DNA of 64,000 bases from Frankia sp. RB7. GTDB taxonomy: Bacteria > Pseudomonadota > Alphaproteobacteria > Rhizobiales > Xanthobacteraceae. The notes beneath the pieces were generated by a model. That model searched no databases. It saw only the letters and a program-made list of their open reading frames with translations, and was not told the DNA's origin. Position numbers and translations under genes: made by a program. The DNA is taken from assembly GCA_030403585.1 (NCBI GenBank), contig JAUEPE010000016.1, positions 62,001 to 126,000 on the forward strand, read 5' to 3'. How positions within the stretch are numbered: position 1 is the stretch's first letter; each line of letters starts with the position of its first letter. Shown one piece after another: positions 12,093-19,769 of the stretch.

Positions 12093-12725
12093 ATGCTGGG
12101 CATTCACGAAATCTGGCTCTTCGTCCTGTCGGGCGTGCTGCTCAACATCACGCCGGGGCCGGATTCGGTCTATGTGATCGGCCGCAGCATGCAGATGGGC
12201 TGGCGCGGCGGGGCGGCGGCGGCCTTCGGCATCAGTTGCGGCTGCTTTTTCCATGTCGCGGGCGCCGCGATCGGCCTTTCGGCGCTTCTGATGGCCTCAT
12301 CCACCGCGTTCTCGATCCTGAAGCTGGTCGGCGCGGCCTATCTCGTCCTGACCGGGCTTCAGATGCTGTGGTCGCGGCCGGCGCTGATGGTGGTTAAAGA
12401 TGAGGCCGAGCGGAACTCGCTGCGGCGGGTCTTCCTGCAGGGCGTCTTCACCAATGCGCTCAATCCCAAGGTCGCGCTGTTCTTCCTGGCCTTCCTGCCT
12501 CAATTCGTCGCAGCCGATGCGCCGCACAAGCCGCTCGCCTTCCTGACGCTCGGTCTGATCTTCATCTGCACGGGGACGCTGTGGTGCCTGGTGCTGGCGG
12601 CTTTTGCGGCGAAAGCCGCTCACCGGCTGCGGCAGTCCGAGGGCGTGATCGCCTGGGTCAACCGAGCCCTCGGTGGCCTCTTCATCTATCTCGGCATCCG
12701 CGTCGCCATGCTGGAGACGCGGTAG
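12093..12725 (+). CDS. LysE/RhtB-family amino-acid exporter
   Basis: A 210-residue inner-membrane exporter with about six hydrophobic helices. The family signature is present: LNITPGPDSVYVIGRSMQMG near the N-terminus and GVFTNALNPKVALFFLAFLPQF in the middle. The frame is open further upstream, but the start at 12093 follows GGGAG and matches family length. The substrate (amino acid or homoserine lactone type) cannot be read from sequence. Convergent with the TSUP permease gene; a short CTCATCC/GGATGAG hairpin lies between the stops. Confidence 0.9.
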   Translation: MLGIHEIWLFVLSGVLLNITPGPDSVYVIGRSMQMGWRGGAAAAFGISCGCFFHVAGAAIGLSALLMASSTAFSILKLVGAAYLVLTGLQMLWSRPALMVVKDEAERNSLRRVFLQGVFTNALNPKVALFFLAFLPQFVAADAPHKPLAFLTLGLIFICTGTLWCLVLAAFAAKAAHRLRQSEGVIAWVNRALGGLFIYLGIRVAMLETR

Positions 12726-12752
12726 CTCATCCCAACGGATGAGTGGATCATG

Positions 12753-13505
12753 TCAGACGAATTCCTTCAGCAGCGCGCTGCCGGCCAGATAGACGCCAAG
12801 CAAAATCATCGCGACCAGGAACCAGCGGCGGAACGCTTCCGCAGGCATTTTCGCCCGCACCGATTGGCCCACGAACATGCCGGCAAACGCCGTGGCCATG
12901 GCGACAGTGCCCGGCACGGCATTGGCTGGCGTCAGCAATCCGCCGGCGGTGAGGTTGAACGCGAGCGCCAGCGTTGCGGTGGTGAAGAACACGCCGAGCG
13001 CCTGCACCAGTTCGTCCTTCTCCATGCCGATCGCCTGCATGAACGGCATCGAGGGGATCACCTGCACGCCGGTCGAGGCCGAGATCACGCCGGTGATGAC
13101 GCCAACCACGCCGCCGACCCATTTCTCGTTCTGCGGCGCGACGTGGAACTTGAATGTGCTGAGGCCGATGATGGCGTAGATCACCAGGAGGATGCCGAGC
13201 ACCACAGTGCCGTAGCGGGCATAGGGTCCGGTCAGCGCGCCGGCATTGAGCCAGCAGCCAATCACCGTGCCGATCATCAGCGGCCACAGCCGTCTCAGGA
13301 TGTCGCGCAAATGGGGGCCGACAAACGTCTGCCAGATGTTGGTGACGATGGCGGGCACGATCACGATCGCGATCGCGCGGCTGGGCGCCATGTTCACCGC
13401 GAGCAGGCCCATGGACACCGTCGGCAGGCCGAGCCCGACGACGCCCTTGACGAATCCGGCGACCAGGAAGACGGCGGCGATGAGAATGAGAAGCGGGTCA
13501 ATCAT
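12753..13505 (-). CDS. TSUP (TauE/SafE) family permease
   Basis: A 250-residue membrane protein with about eight helices. The family pattern includes AGFVKGVVGLGLPTVSMGLL near the N-terminus and a related second-half segment (VVGVITGVISASTGVQVIPSMPF). TSUP proteins move sulfite, sulfonates or organic anions across the inner membrane; the substrate here is unknown. The start at 13505 is chosen because membrane sequence begins there. It is divergent from a LysR gene 95 bp away, the usual arrangement for a regulator and its target. Confidence 0.88.
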   Translation of the reverse strand: MIDPLLILIAAVFLVAGFVKGVVGLGLPTVSMGLLAVNMAPSRAIAIVIVPAIVTNIWQTFVGPHLRDILRRLWPLMIGTVIGCWLNAGALTGPYARYGTVVLGILLVIYAIIGLSTFKFHVAPQNEKWVGGVVGVITGVISASTGVQVIPSMPFMQAIGMEKDELVQALGVFFTTATLALAFNLTAGGLLTPANAVPGTVAMATAFAGMFVGQSVRAKMPAEAFRRWFLVAMILLGVYLAGSALLKEFV

Positions 13506-13558
13506 TGGGCCACATTGACCGAAGCCGCGCCCAGGCACAATCTGGAGGTTACGGAGAC

Positions 13559-13581
13559 AGCCTTCGTATCCAGCGAAGGCT
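13559..13581. promoter_or_regulatory. candidate LysR-type operator between TSUP and lysR genes
   Basis: A perfect 8-bp inverted repeat (AGCCTTCG, 7-bp spacer, CGAAGGCT) containing a T-N11-A core (TTCG-N7-CGAA). It lies in the 95-bp divergent intergenic space, just upstream of the lysR ribosome-binding site. Confidence 0.55.
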
Positions 13582-13600
13582 AGGCTCGGAGGAGGCAACG

Positions 13601-14494
13601 ATGCGCTTCGATCTCGTCGATCTCCAGCTCTTCATCGCGGTCGCCGACCAGCGCAGCATCACCCGCGGTGCCGAGCGCTCGCATCTGGCGCTGGCCTCGG
13701 CCAGCGCGCGGATCAAGGGGCTCGAGGAGGCGCTCGGCGTCGCCCTGCTCAAGCGCGGGCGCCGCGGCATCGAGCTGACGGCAGCCGGTGAGAGCCTGCT
13801 CGATCATGCCCGCATCGTCATCCATAACATCGAGGCCTTGCAGGGCGATCTCGCCGCCTATGCCAGCGGCGTGCGTGCGAGCGTGTTGCTGCTTGCCAAC
13901 ACGTCGGGGCTGTCGGAGCACCTGCCGCGGGCGCTCGCGGCGTTCCTGCGCGAGCATCCCGACATCAATGTCGACGTCGAGGAGCGCGAGAGCGCCGACA
14001 TCGCCACCGCGATTGTCAGCGGCGCTGCGGATATCGGCTTCGCGGCGGAGCACGCGCTGCCCGACACCGTCGAACGATTTCTGTTCAGTGAGGACCGGCT
14101 GATGCTGGTGGCCGCGCGCCGAAGCGACCTCGGCAGTCGTCGCCAGATCGACTTCCAGGAGGTGACCGAGCGCGATTTCGTCGGGCTCACGGCGTCGACT
14201 GCGTTGCAGGTTCACATCTCGCGACACGCCGCGAAACTCGGTGCCCGCCTTCGCGTTCGCGCTCGCCTGCGCGATTTCGACGCGATCTGCCAGATGGTCG
14301 CCGCCGATGTCGGGGTTGCCGTCGTTCCGGAAACCGCAGCAAGGCGCTGCGCGCGATCGATGCCGATCGTGGCAATCCGGATCCGTGACGGCTGGGCCAA
14401 TCGAAGGTTGACCATCTGCGCCCGCAGCTTCAAATCGTTGCCGCGCCCGGCCAAGCAATTGGTGGATTATTTGCGCGCCGAAGTTCAGAGGTGA
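13601..14494 (+). CDS. LysR-family transcriptional regulator
   Basis: A 297-residue regulator. Residues 1-60 form the winged helix-turn-helix (LQLFIAVADQRSITRGAERSHLALASASARIKGLE). The rest is a periplasmic-binding-protein-like effector domain (from about 90, VLLLANTSGLSEHLPRALAAFL, and late VAADVGVAVVPE). The start at 13601 follows GGAGGAGG. It probably controls the divergent TSUP permease and itself through the 13559-13581 dyad; the ligand is unknown. It ends at a hairpin shared with the converging hydrolase gene. Confidence 0.92.
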   Translation: MRFDLVDLQLFIAVADQRSITRGAERSHLALASASARIKGLEEALGVALLKRGRRGIELTAAGESLLDHARIVIHNIEALQGDLAAYASGVRASVLLLANTSGLSEHLPRALAAFLREHPDINVDVEERESADIATAIVSGAADIGFAAEHALPDTVERFLFSEDRLMLVAARRSDLGSRRQIDFQEVTERDFVGLTASTALQVHISRHAAKLGARLRVRARLRDFDAICQMVAADVGVAVVPETAARRCARSMPIVAIRIRDGWANRRLTICARSFKSLPRPAKQLVDYLRAEVQR

Positions 14495-14540
14495 GGAGAG
14501 ATGTTGAAGGTCTGGAAACGGCACGCCTCGCCAGAGCTGG

Positions 14541-14566
14541 AAAAGGCCACCCGAAGGTAGCCTTTT
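14541..14566. terminator. bidirectional terminator between lysR and the dienelactone hydrolase gene
   Basis: AAAAGGCCACC and GGTAGCCTTTT form an 11-position stem with one mismatch and a CGAA tetraloop, with A/T runs on both sides, between convergent stop codons. Confidence 0.8.
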
Positions 14567-14570
14567 CTTT

Positions 14571-15365
14571 TCACTTCTTGAGGTCGGCGGCGAAGAACTT
14601 GGTCGCCTCGGCCTTGGCTTCCTGATCCACCTTGGCGTCATATCTGAGCGGCAGGTTGAACTTCTTGCCAAGCTCGGTCGCTTCGGGGTTGGTGAACGCG
14701 TGCACGGCGCCCGGATATTCGATGATCCGATAATCGGCCTTGGCGGCGTCGAAATCCTTCTTGAGCGCGTCGTATTGCTCGCGCTTCACGAAGGGGTCGT
14801 CGGCGCCGTTCAGGATCAGGATTTTCGCCTTGACGGTTCCCGGTGCCGGCGCGGGCGTATTGAGGCCAAGCGATGCGTGATAGCCGGCAACGGCGGCGAG
14901 GTCAGCGCCGGCGCGCGCCATGTTCAAGACCACCGCGCCGCCAAAGCAGTAGCCGACGGCGCCGATCTGCTGGGGATTGACCGACGCCTGTTTGGCAAGT
15001 TGCTCCCGCGCGGCCTTGAAGCGCGACTCCATGGCCGTGGGGTTCTTCATCACCGAACCCGAGAGCGCGCCGGCATCCTTCGGGTTGTCCGCGGTCTTGG
15101 CGTCGCCGTACATGTCGGCAATGAAGGCCGTGTAGCCCTGCTCCGCGAGCTTCCGTGCCTCGTTATGGATGTGAGTGGTGATGCCCCACCATTCGTGCAC
15201 CATCACGATTCCGGGGCGCTTGGCCTGACTGGCGTCGTCGTACACGACGAAGCCCTTCATCGTGGTCTCGCCGTCCGTATAGGTGACCGGCTCCTCCTTG
15301 ATCGCGGCGTTTGCGCTCGTGATCATTGCGATGGCGCAAAATGCGCCCAGTATCATCGTCCGCAT
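14571..15365 (-). CDS. periplasmic dienelactone hydrolase family protein
   Basis: A 264-residue alpha/beta hydrolase with a signal peptide (residues 1-20, ending SANA). The nucleophile is Cys140 in GAVGYCFGG; Asp (NGADDPF) and His (PGAVHAF) complete the triad, and MVHEWWG is the expected early motif. Dienelactone hydrolases open lactone rings in halo-aromatic catabolism, but secreted members are mostly uncharacterised. The ATG at 15365 follows GGGAGG. Confidence 0.9.
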   Translation of the reverse strand: MRTMILGAFCAIAMITSANAAIKEEPVTYTDGETTMKGFVVYDDASQAKRPGIVMVHEWWGITTHIHNEARKLAEQGYTAFIADMYGDAKTADNPKDAGALSGSVMKNPTAMESRFKAAREQLAKQASVNPQQIGAVGYCFGGAVVLNMARAGADLAAVAGYHASLGLNTPAPAPGTVKAKILILNGADDPFVKREQYDALKKDFDAAKADYRIIEYPGAVHAFTNPEATELGKKFNLPLRYDAKVDQEAKAEATKFFAADLKK

Positions 15366-15486
15366 GCTGACCTCCCGGGGGTTTGGCGCAATGACATTGG
15401 CATGCCAGACATTGCTGCGCCAACCGCGAAAGCGGTGGTGTGCGACACAGGGCCGTGATCCCTGACCGGTCGCGATCCCGCCGCCG

Positions 15487-16473
15487 CTACTTCGCCGTCT
15501 CGACGCCGGCGTCCTTGATCACCTTGGCCCACTTCTTGGTCTCATCCGCAATGAATGCGCGAAAATGCTCCGGCTCGTCGCCGATCAGCGCCGCGCCCTG
15601 CTGGGCGAGCTTGTCCTTCACTGCGGGATCCGCCATCGCCTTGGTCGCGAGATCATGCAACGCGGTGACGATCTCTTTCGGCGTGCCCTTCGGCGCGACC
15701 ATGCCGTACCAGTTCTCGATGCGCAGATCGGGAAAGCCCGCTTCCTTCGTGGTCGGCACGTCGGGGGCGGTCGGGGCGCGCTCCACTGATCCGACCGCGA
15801 TCGGCTTCAGGGCGCCGGCCTTGACCTGCGGCAGCAGCACCGGGAGGTCGAGGAACGTCATCTGCACCTGCTGGCCGAGCAGATCGTTCACCGCGGGCGC
15901 GGCGCCGCGGTAGGGCACGTGCACGATGTCGATCTTCGCGGCCAGCTTGAACAATTCGCCGGCGAGATGCGGCAGGCTGCCGGGGCCGGATGAGGCGAAG
16001 TTGAGTTTTCCGGGCTGCGCCTTGGCAAGCGCAATCAATTCGCCGATGTCCTTGGCAGGTACGTTGGTGGCCACGACCAGCATTTCCGGCACGGTCGCGA
16101 CCAGCGTCACCGGGGTCAGGTCACTGAGCGTGTCGTAGGCGACCTTCTCCATGCTCGGGCTGATCGCGAGCGCGCCTGCGGAGGAGATGGCGATGGTGTA
16201 GCCATCGGGCGCGCTCTTGGCGACCGCGTCGGTGCCGAGCACGCCGCCCTGGCCGCCGCGATTGTCGATCAGCACCGGCTGGCCCGCCAGCTCCGACATG
16301 CGCTGGCCGATGACGCGGGCGATGATGTCGTTGGGGCCGCCGGCCGGGAACGGCACGATCAGCTTGATCGGTTTTGCCGGAAAATTCTGCGCCGCCACGG
16401 ACGGCAGCAGCAGAAACAATCCCAGAAACAACCCCAGGAACGATTTAACGAGAAGCCTGCGTGAGATGGTCAT
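15487..16473 (-). CDS. Bug/TctC-family solute-binding protein
   Basis: A 328-residue periplasmic receptor of the tripartite tricarboxylate transporter type. Signal peptide to about residue 28 (ending PSVAA), then FPAKPIKLIVPFPAGGPNDIIAR and NRGGQGGVLGTDAVAKSAPDGYT, both hallmarks of the family. These bind small carboxylates. No TctA or TctB membrane partner is nearby, as is common for Bug proteins. The start follows GGGAGG, 22 bases after the hisN stop, so the two are probably co-transcribed. Confidence 0.92.
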   Translation of the reverse strand: MTISRRLLVKSFLGLFLGLFLLLPSVAAQNFPAKPIKLIVPFPAGGPNDIIARVIGQRMSELAGQPVLIDNRGGQGGVLGTDAVAKSAPDGYTIAISSAGALAISPSMEKVAYDTLSDLTPVTLVATVPEMLVVATNVPAKDIGELIALAKAQPGKLNFASSGPGSLPHLAGELFKLAAKIDIVHVPYRGAAPAVNDLLGQQVQMTFLDLPVLLPQVKAGALKPIAVGSVERAPTAPDVPTTKEAGFPDLRIENWYGMVAPKGTPKEIVTALHDLATKAMADPAVKDKLAQQGAALIGDEPEHFRAFIADETKKWAKVIKDAGVETAK

Positions 16474-16495
16474 GCAAGCCTCCCGCTCGCGCTTG

Positions 16496-17278
16496 TTACT
16501 GGTTGAGCAGTTTCAGCGCTTCTTCGTGCACCCTGGCGTCGCCGGCCGCGACGATGCGGCCGCCACCCTGGGCCGGCTTGCCTTCCCAGGTGGTGACGAC
16601 GCCGCCGGCGCCGGTCACGATCGGGATCAGGGCTGCGATGTCGTAAGGCTTCAGCTCGGTCTCGACCACGAGATCGACATGGCCGGCCGCCAGCATGCAA
16701 TAGGAATAGCAATCGCCGCCATAGCGCGACAGCCGCGTGCCCTGCTCGATCCGGCCGAAAATGGCGCGGTCGCGCTCGTTCATCAGCAGCGGGCTGGTGG
16801 TGTAGGTCGTCGCCTCCGATAGCGAGGCGCAGCGGCGGACCTGGAGCCGGCGCTCGCCGGAGGGGCCTTTATATGTGGCCGAGCCGTTGTCGCCGGAAAA
16901 ACGCTCGCCGATGAAGGGCTGGTGCATCATGCCGTAGACCGGCGTGCCCTTGTGCAGCAGTGCGATCAGCGTGCCCCAGATCGGAAAGCCGCCGATGAAG
17001 GATTTTGTGCCGTCGATGGGGTCGAGCACCCAGACATAGTCGGCGTCCTCGCGCTCATTGCCGAATTCCTCGCCGACGATGCCGTGCTGGGGGAAGCTCG
17101 CCTTGATCAGCCGCCGCATCACCGCTTCGGCCGCGCGGTCGGCTTCCGTCACCGGATCGAAATCCTTGGTCTTGCTCTTGTCGTCGATCGATAGCGAGGT
17201 GCGGAAGAACGGCAGGATGGTCTCGCCAGAGGCGGTGGCAAGTCGTCCGATGAAGGCTGAGAAGTCGATCACCGTCAC
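16496..17278 (-). CDS. hisN: histidinol-phosphatase, inositol monophosphatase family
   Basis: A 260-residue metal-dependent phosphatase. Metal ligands are in GIVGEEFG (about residues 67-74) and VLDPIDGTKSFIGGFP (about 84-99); a third lies in ELKPYDIAALIPIVTGAGG. Close to HisN histidinol-phosphatases, which catalyse the penultimate step of histidine biosynthesis; SuhB/inositol monophosphatase activity is the alternative. The start is GTG at 17278 behind GAGGA. First gene of a likely two-gene unit with the TctC protein. Confidence 0.85.
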   Translation of the reverse strand: MTVIDFSAFIGRLATASGETILPFFRTSLSIDDKSKTKDFDPVTEADRAAEAVMRRLIKASFPQHGIVGEEFGNEREDADYVWVLDPIDGTKSFIGGFPIWGTLIALLHKGTPVYGMMHQPFIGERFSGDNGSATYKGPSGERRLQVRRCASLSEATTYTTSPLLMNERDRAIFGRIEQGTRLSRYGGDCYSYCMLAAGHVDLVVETELKPYDIAALIPIVTGAGGVVTTWEGKPAQGGGRIVAAGDARVHEEALKLLNQ

Positions 17279-17614
17279 GGCGCATCCTCAAAACGAAAGT
17301 CGGGTGAAGCTTTCATCTGCCTAGCTCAAATCGCCTCTCGCGTGCAGCGCTGTCTCGATTTGCACCCTGGTATTTTGAATGCGGATAGCGCCTGCCCCGG
17401 GGCGAGCCATATGCTGGCCAAATATCGATCATTGAGTTGAAAACTTAGTTCCGAACATGCCTCGTTCGTATGCAAATGACTATCAACCCATTGAATTTCC
17501 TTATCAAAGAAACTGAATCTGGGTTTCTCTATGAGCAAATGAGCCATGTGTTTTTGCATGGGAAACGGCTCAAAAGCTCTTGCACTTTGTGCGGCGCGGC
17601 CGCATATTGTTGCG
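17279..17614. other. lower-G+C intergenic region upstream of the candidate sRNA
   Basis: About 330 bases, with 17400-17580 clearly richer in A/T than the surrounding genes. Short frames on both strands lack ribosome-binding sites and recognisable domains. It holds the promoter side of hisN and, at its right end, the sRNA promoter. Confidence 0.4.
17579..17608 (+). promoter_or_regulatory. candidate promoter of the anti-SD small RNA
   Basis: TTGCAC (17580-17585; or CTTGCA read as the alphaproteobacterial -35) is 17 bases from CATATT (17603-17608), predicting initiation near 17615, exactly where the first hairpin begins. Confidence 0.5.
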
Positions 17615-17706
17615 GTGCGGTAGCGCTCCTTGCGTTACCGCTGCCCTCCTTGGGCGTTTCCTCCCTAGACTTGGGCCGCTTCTTCATCAGAAGCGGCCCT
17701 TTTTTC
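17615..17706 (+). ncRNA. candidate trans-acting small RNA with anti-Shine-Dalgarno loops
   Basis: A predicted transcript of about 90 nt. Hairpin 1 has a 9-bp stem (GCGGTAGCG/CGTTACCGC, 17617-17641) with loop CUCCUUG. Hairpin 2 is GCCC/GGGC (17643-17655) with loop UCCUU. A single-stranded UUUCCUCCCU follows. A perfect 10-bp rho-independent terminator with six T closes it (17673-17705). Loops complementary to AAGGAG resemble the CCUCC-loop sRNAs of alphaproteobacteria (cuckoo/suhB-mmgR types). No match to a named family could be verified. Confidence 0.65.
17673..17705 (+). terminator. rho-independent terminator
   Basis: GGGCCGCTTC (17673-17682), a 7-nt loop and GAAGCGGCCC (17690-17699), followed by TTTTTT. 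No protein gene on the plus strand ends nearby, so it marks the 3' end of the small RNA. Confidence 0.9.
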
Positions 17707-17820
17707 TTTGGGCTCTGTTTTCAGTTTAGCGCGCGTGCGCTTGCGAAGCGAAAACGCATTCGCACTTCTCGCAGTGCGCACGATCATTCGAGCAAGATCG
17801 TTCTAGAAAAAGAGTCGCGT

Positions 17821-18711
17821 CTATTCCGCCGCGGCCTGGAACGGCCCGAGATCGCCGAACGGGATCGTGGTCGCCAGCACATCGGCGAGGACGCCGAAGT
17901 CGCTCGCCACCTGCGCAAAGCGCGGGCCGCGCTCGCGCCGGCGCTCGTCCATGTAGATCGCGCGATTGAGCTCGAGCTGCACCGCGTGCAGGCCGCTCGC
18001 CGGGTTGCCGTAATGCTCGGTGATGAAGCCGCCGGCATAGGGCTTGTTGCGGCCGATCGAATAGCCGAGCCCGGTCATGGTCTCCTCGACGCGGTCGGGC
18101 AGCAGCGGCGTACAACTCGTGCCGTAGCGGTCGCCGATCACGATGTCGGGCCGGCGCGGCTCGTCTCTGCTGACGCCGACCGACGGCATCGAATGGCAGT
18201 CGACCAGCACCACGGTGCCGAACATCTGGTGCACCTTGTTGATCAGCCGGCGCAGCGCGCGATGATAAGGCTTGTACAGCGTCTCGATCCGCGCCAGCGC
18301 GTCGTCGACCAGGATGCGGTCGCGATAGATCTCCTGGCCGTCGCCGACCACGCGCGGAATGGTGCCCAGCCCACCCGCGACCCGCATCGAGCGGGTGTTG
18401 GCAAAGCTCGGCAGCCGGCCGGTGAACATGCGGGGGTCGAGCTCATAGGGCTCGCGATTGACGTCGACATAGGAGCGGGGAAAGTTGACTCGCACGGTCG
18501 GAAAGCCGCGACCGCTCAGATGCCCGATCAGCTCGTCCATGAAGGAATCTTCGGACCGCCGCAGTTGCGGCAGGTCGATCCGCGAGGCCGCAAGGAATTC
18601 TTCCGGATAGGTCGAGCCGGAATGGGGCGAGTTGAAGATTACAGGCGCGCGCCACTCGGCGGGCTCCACGATCTCGAAGGCTGGCGACGTGTCGCCGTCA
18701 AACCGGGTCAT
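17821..18711 (-). CDS. N-formylglutamate amidohydrolase family protein
   Basis: A 296-residue hydrolase of the N-formylglutamate deformylase family, which ends some histidine-degradation routes by releasing formate from N-formylglutamate. Conserved features are NSPHSGSTYPEEF near residue 30, FPRSYVDVNREPYELDPRMF, VDCHSMPSVG and the late ITEHYGNP and LELNRAIYMDE. An upstream in-frame TTG at 18762 would add 17 residues; the ATG at 18711 is preferred but its ribosome-binding site is weak. No hut genes are adjacent, so a broader amidohydrolase role is possible. Confidence 0.88.
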   Translation of the reverse strand: MTRFDGDTSPAFEIVEPAEWRAPVIFNSPHSGSTYPEEFLAASRIDLPQLRRSEDSFMDELIGHLSGRGFPTVRVNFPRSYVDVNREPYELDPRMFTGRLPSFANTRSMRVAGGLGTIPRVVGDGQEIYRDRILVDDALARIETLYKPYHRALRRLINKVHQMFGTVVLVDCHSMPSVGVSRDEPRRPDIVIGDRYGTSCTPLLPDRVEETMTGLGYSIGRNKPYAGGFITEHYGNPASGLHAVQLELNRAIYMDERRRERGPRFAQVASDFGVLADVLATTIPFGDLGPFQAAAE

Positions 18712-19052
18712 CTTCTCAGGTTTCGTCCCTTCACGCCGCACGATCCGGCTAAAATCCAGCAAGCCCCAGATCGAGTGATTCGGCCGGTCGAGCGGCTCTT
18801 ATGTGTCGTCATTGTCCGGAATCGCAACCATTCTGCCAAGCGAAAAGATGTGATCGGCCCTGGAACATGTCTTAACCGTGTGGGCAGGGAGGCTGGGACG
18901 CGTGGACGCGGCTCGATTGATTCAGAGCCCGTTCGGGTTCACAACACCCCGGCAGCGCGGCCTTCCCAGGGTAAAGATTTTCACCCCAAATTTACCCTCT
19001 GTCGGGCTTAGTGACCTCTGCAGCATATCCTCTGGGGATCGACATTCCTGCC
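18712..19052. other. intergenic region upstream of cpdR
   Basis: About 340 bases between divergent genes. The clearest element is the 8-bp inverted repeat AGGGTAAA (18968-18975) and TTTACCCT (18991-18998), 55 bases before cpdR, a possible operator. A TTAACC half-site near 18873 recalls CtrA boxes but stands alone. No gene seen. Confidence 0.45.
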
Positions 19053-19412
19053 ATGCCAAAAATCCTGCTCGCCGAAGACGACAACGACATGCGCCGTTTC
19101 CTGGTCAAGGCGCTGGAAAACGCCGGTTTTCAGGTTTCGTCCCATGACAACGGCATGGCCGCCTATCAGCGGTTGCGCGAGGAGCCGTTCGAAATGCTCC
19201 TGACCGACATCGTGATGCCGGAGATGGACGGTATCGAGCTCGCCCGCCGGGCCTCGGAACTCGATCCCGACATCAAGATCATGTTCATCACCGGCTTCGC
19301 CGCGGTCGCCCTGAACTCGGATTCGGACGCTCCCAAGAACGCCAAGGTGCTGTCGAAACCCGTTCACCTGCGCGAATTGGTGAGCGAAGTGAACAAGATG
19401 CTGGCGGCCTAA
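19053..19412 (+). CDS. cpdR: single-domain response regulator CpdR
   Basis: A 119-residue receiver-only protein. The N-terminus MPKILLAEDDNDMRRFLVKA is the CpdR signature. The phospho-acceptor Asp is in LLTDIVMPEMDG, and the conserved Thr and Lys are in FITGFAA and LSKPVHL. In Caulobacter and rhizobia, unphosphorylated CpdR takes ClpXP to the pole and primes destruction of cell-cycle proteins; the CckA-ChpT relay phosphorylates it. The start at 19053 matches the family; a longer frame opens upstream. Confidence 0.93.
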   Translation: MPKILLAEDDNDMRRFLVKALENAGFQVSSHDNGMAAYQRLREEPFEMLLTDIVMPEMDGIELARRASELDPDIKIMFITGFAAVALNSDSDAPKNAKVLSKPVHLRELVSEVNKMLAA

Positions 19413-19487
19413 ATTGGCTCCCTTCCGTCCTTGCACCGGCTCCGCCGAGCCGTTATAGGGACCCCACCCGACGCAAGTGGACTATTA

Positions 19488-19562
19488 GGGCGCGTAGCTC
19501 AGCGGGAGAGCACTACCTTGACATGGTAGGGGTCACAGGTTCGATCCCTGTCGCGCCCACCA
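19488..19562 (+). tRNA. tRNA-Val (GAC)
   Basis: The cloverleaf is complete: acceptor GGGCGCG/CGCGCCC, D-stem GCTC/GAGC, anticodon stem CTACC/GGTAG with loop TTGACAT (anticodon GAC, 19520-19522), T-stem ACAGG/CCTGT with TTCGATC loop, discriminator A and an encoded CCA end. Confidence 0.97.
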
Positions 19563-19592
19563 TCCTTCGCTCGCGATAGCCGAGAGAAGGAT
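19562..19592 (+). terminator. hairpin following tRNA-Val
   Basis: ATCCTTC-g-CTCG, a 7-nt loop and CGAG-a-GAAGGAT form an 11-bp stem with one mismatch directly after the tRNA CCA end. There is no T-run, so it may act in 3' processing or weak termination. Confidence 0.5.
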
Positions 19593-19672
19593 GCCGCGCC
19601 GAAGCCCAAAGGGCGCAGGCGGGTTGCCGCCGCTTCGGCCAGGCAAGCCACGATCCCTTGAATTTGAAGTGC

Positions 19673-19753
19673 GTAGCCCGGATGGAGCGAAGCCCAATCC
19701 GGGGAAACTCACGTCGGTCGTGAAACCCGAATTTCGCTTTGCTCCATCCGGGT
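19673..19753. repeat. palindromic intergenic repeat, GTAGCCCGGATGGAGC family
   Basis: Perfect 12-bp terminal arms CCCGGATGGAGC (19677-19688) and GCTCCATCCGGG (19741-19752) enclose a less regular core, between tRNA-Val and the next gene. REP-like element; no second copy in the window. Confidence 0.8.
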
Positions 19754-19769
19754 CGCGCTTCCTTTCGAC

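Noticed and set aside
17326-17559. A 77-codon minus frame in the lower-G+C stretch
   Set aside because: No ribosome-binding site, no recognisable domain, and it lies in what looks like promoter DNA.
18873-18878. CtrA-binding site upstream of cpdR
   Set aside because: Only a single TTAACC half-site, without the second half at the required spacing.
19488-19562. Integration site at tRNA-Val
   Set aside because: No integrase gene and no downstream copy of the tRNA 3' end are visible in the window.
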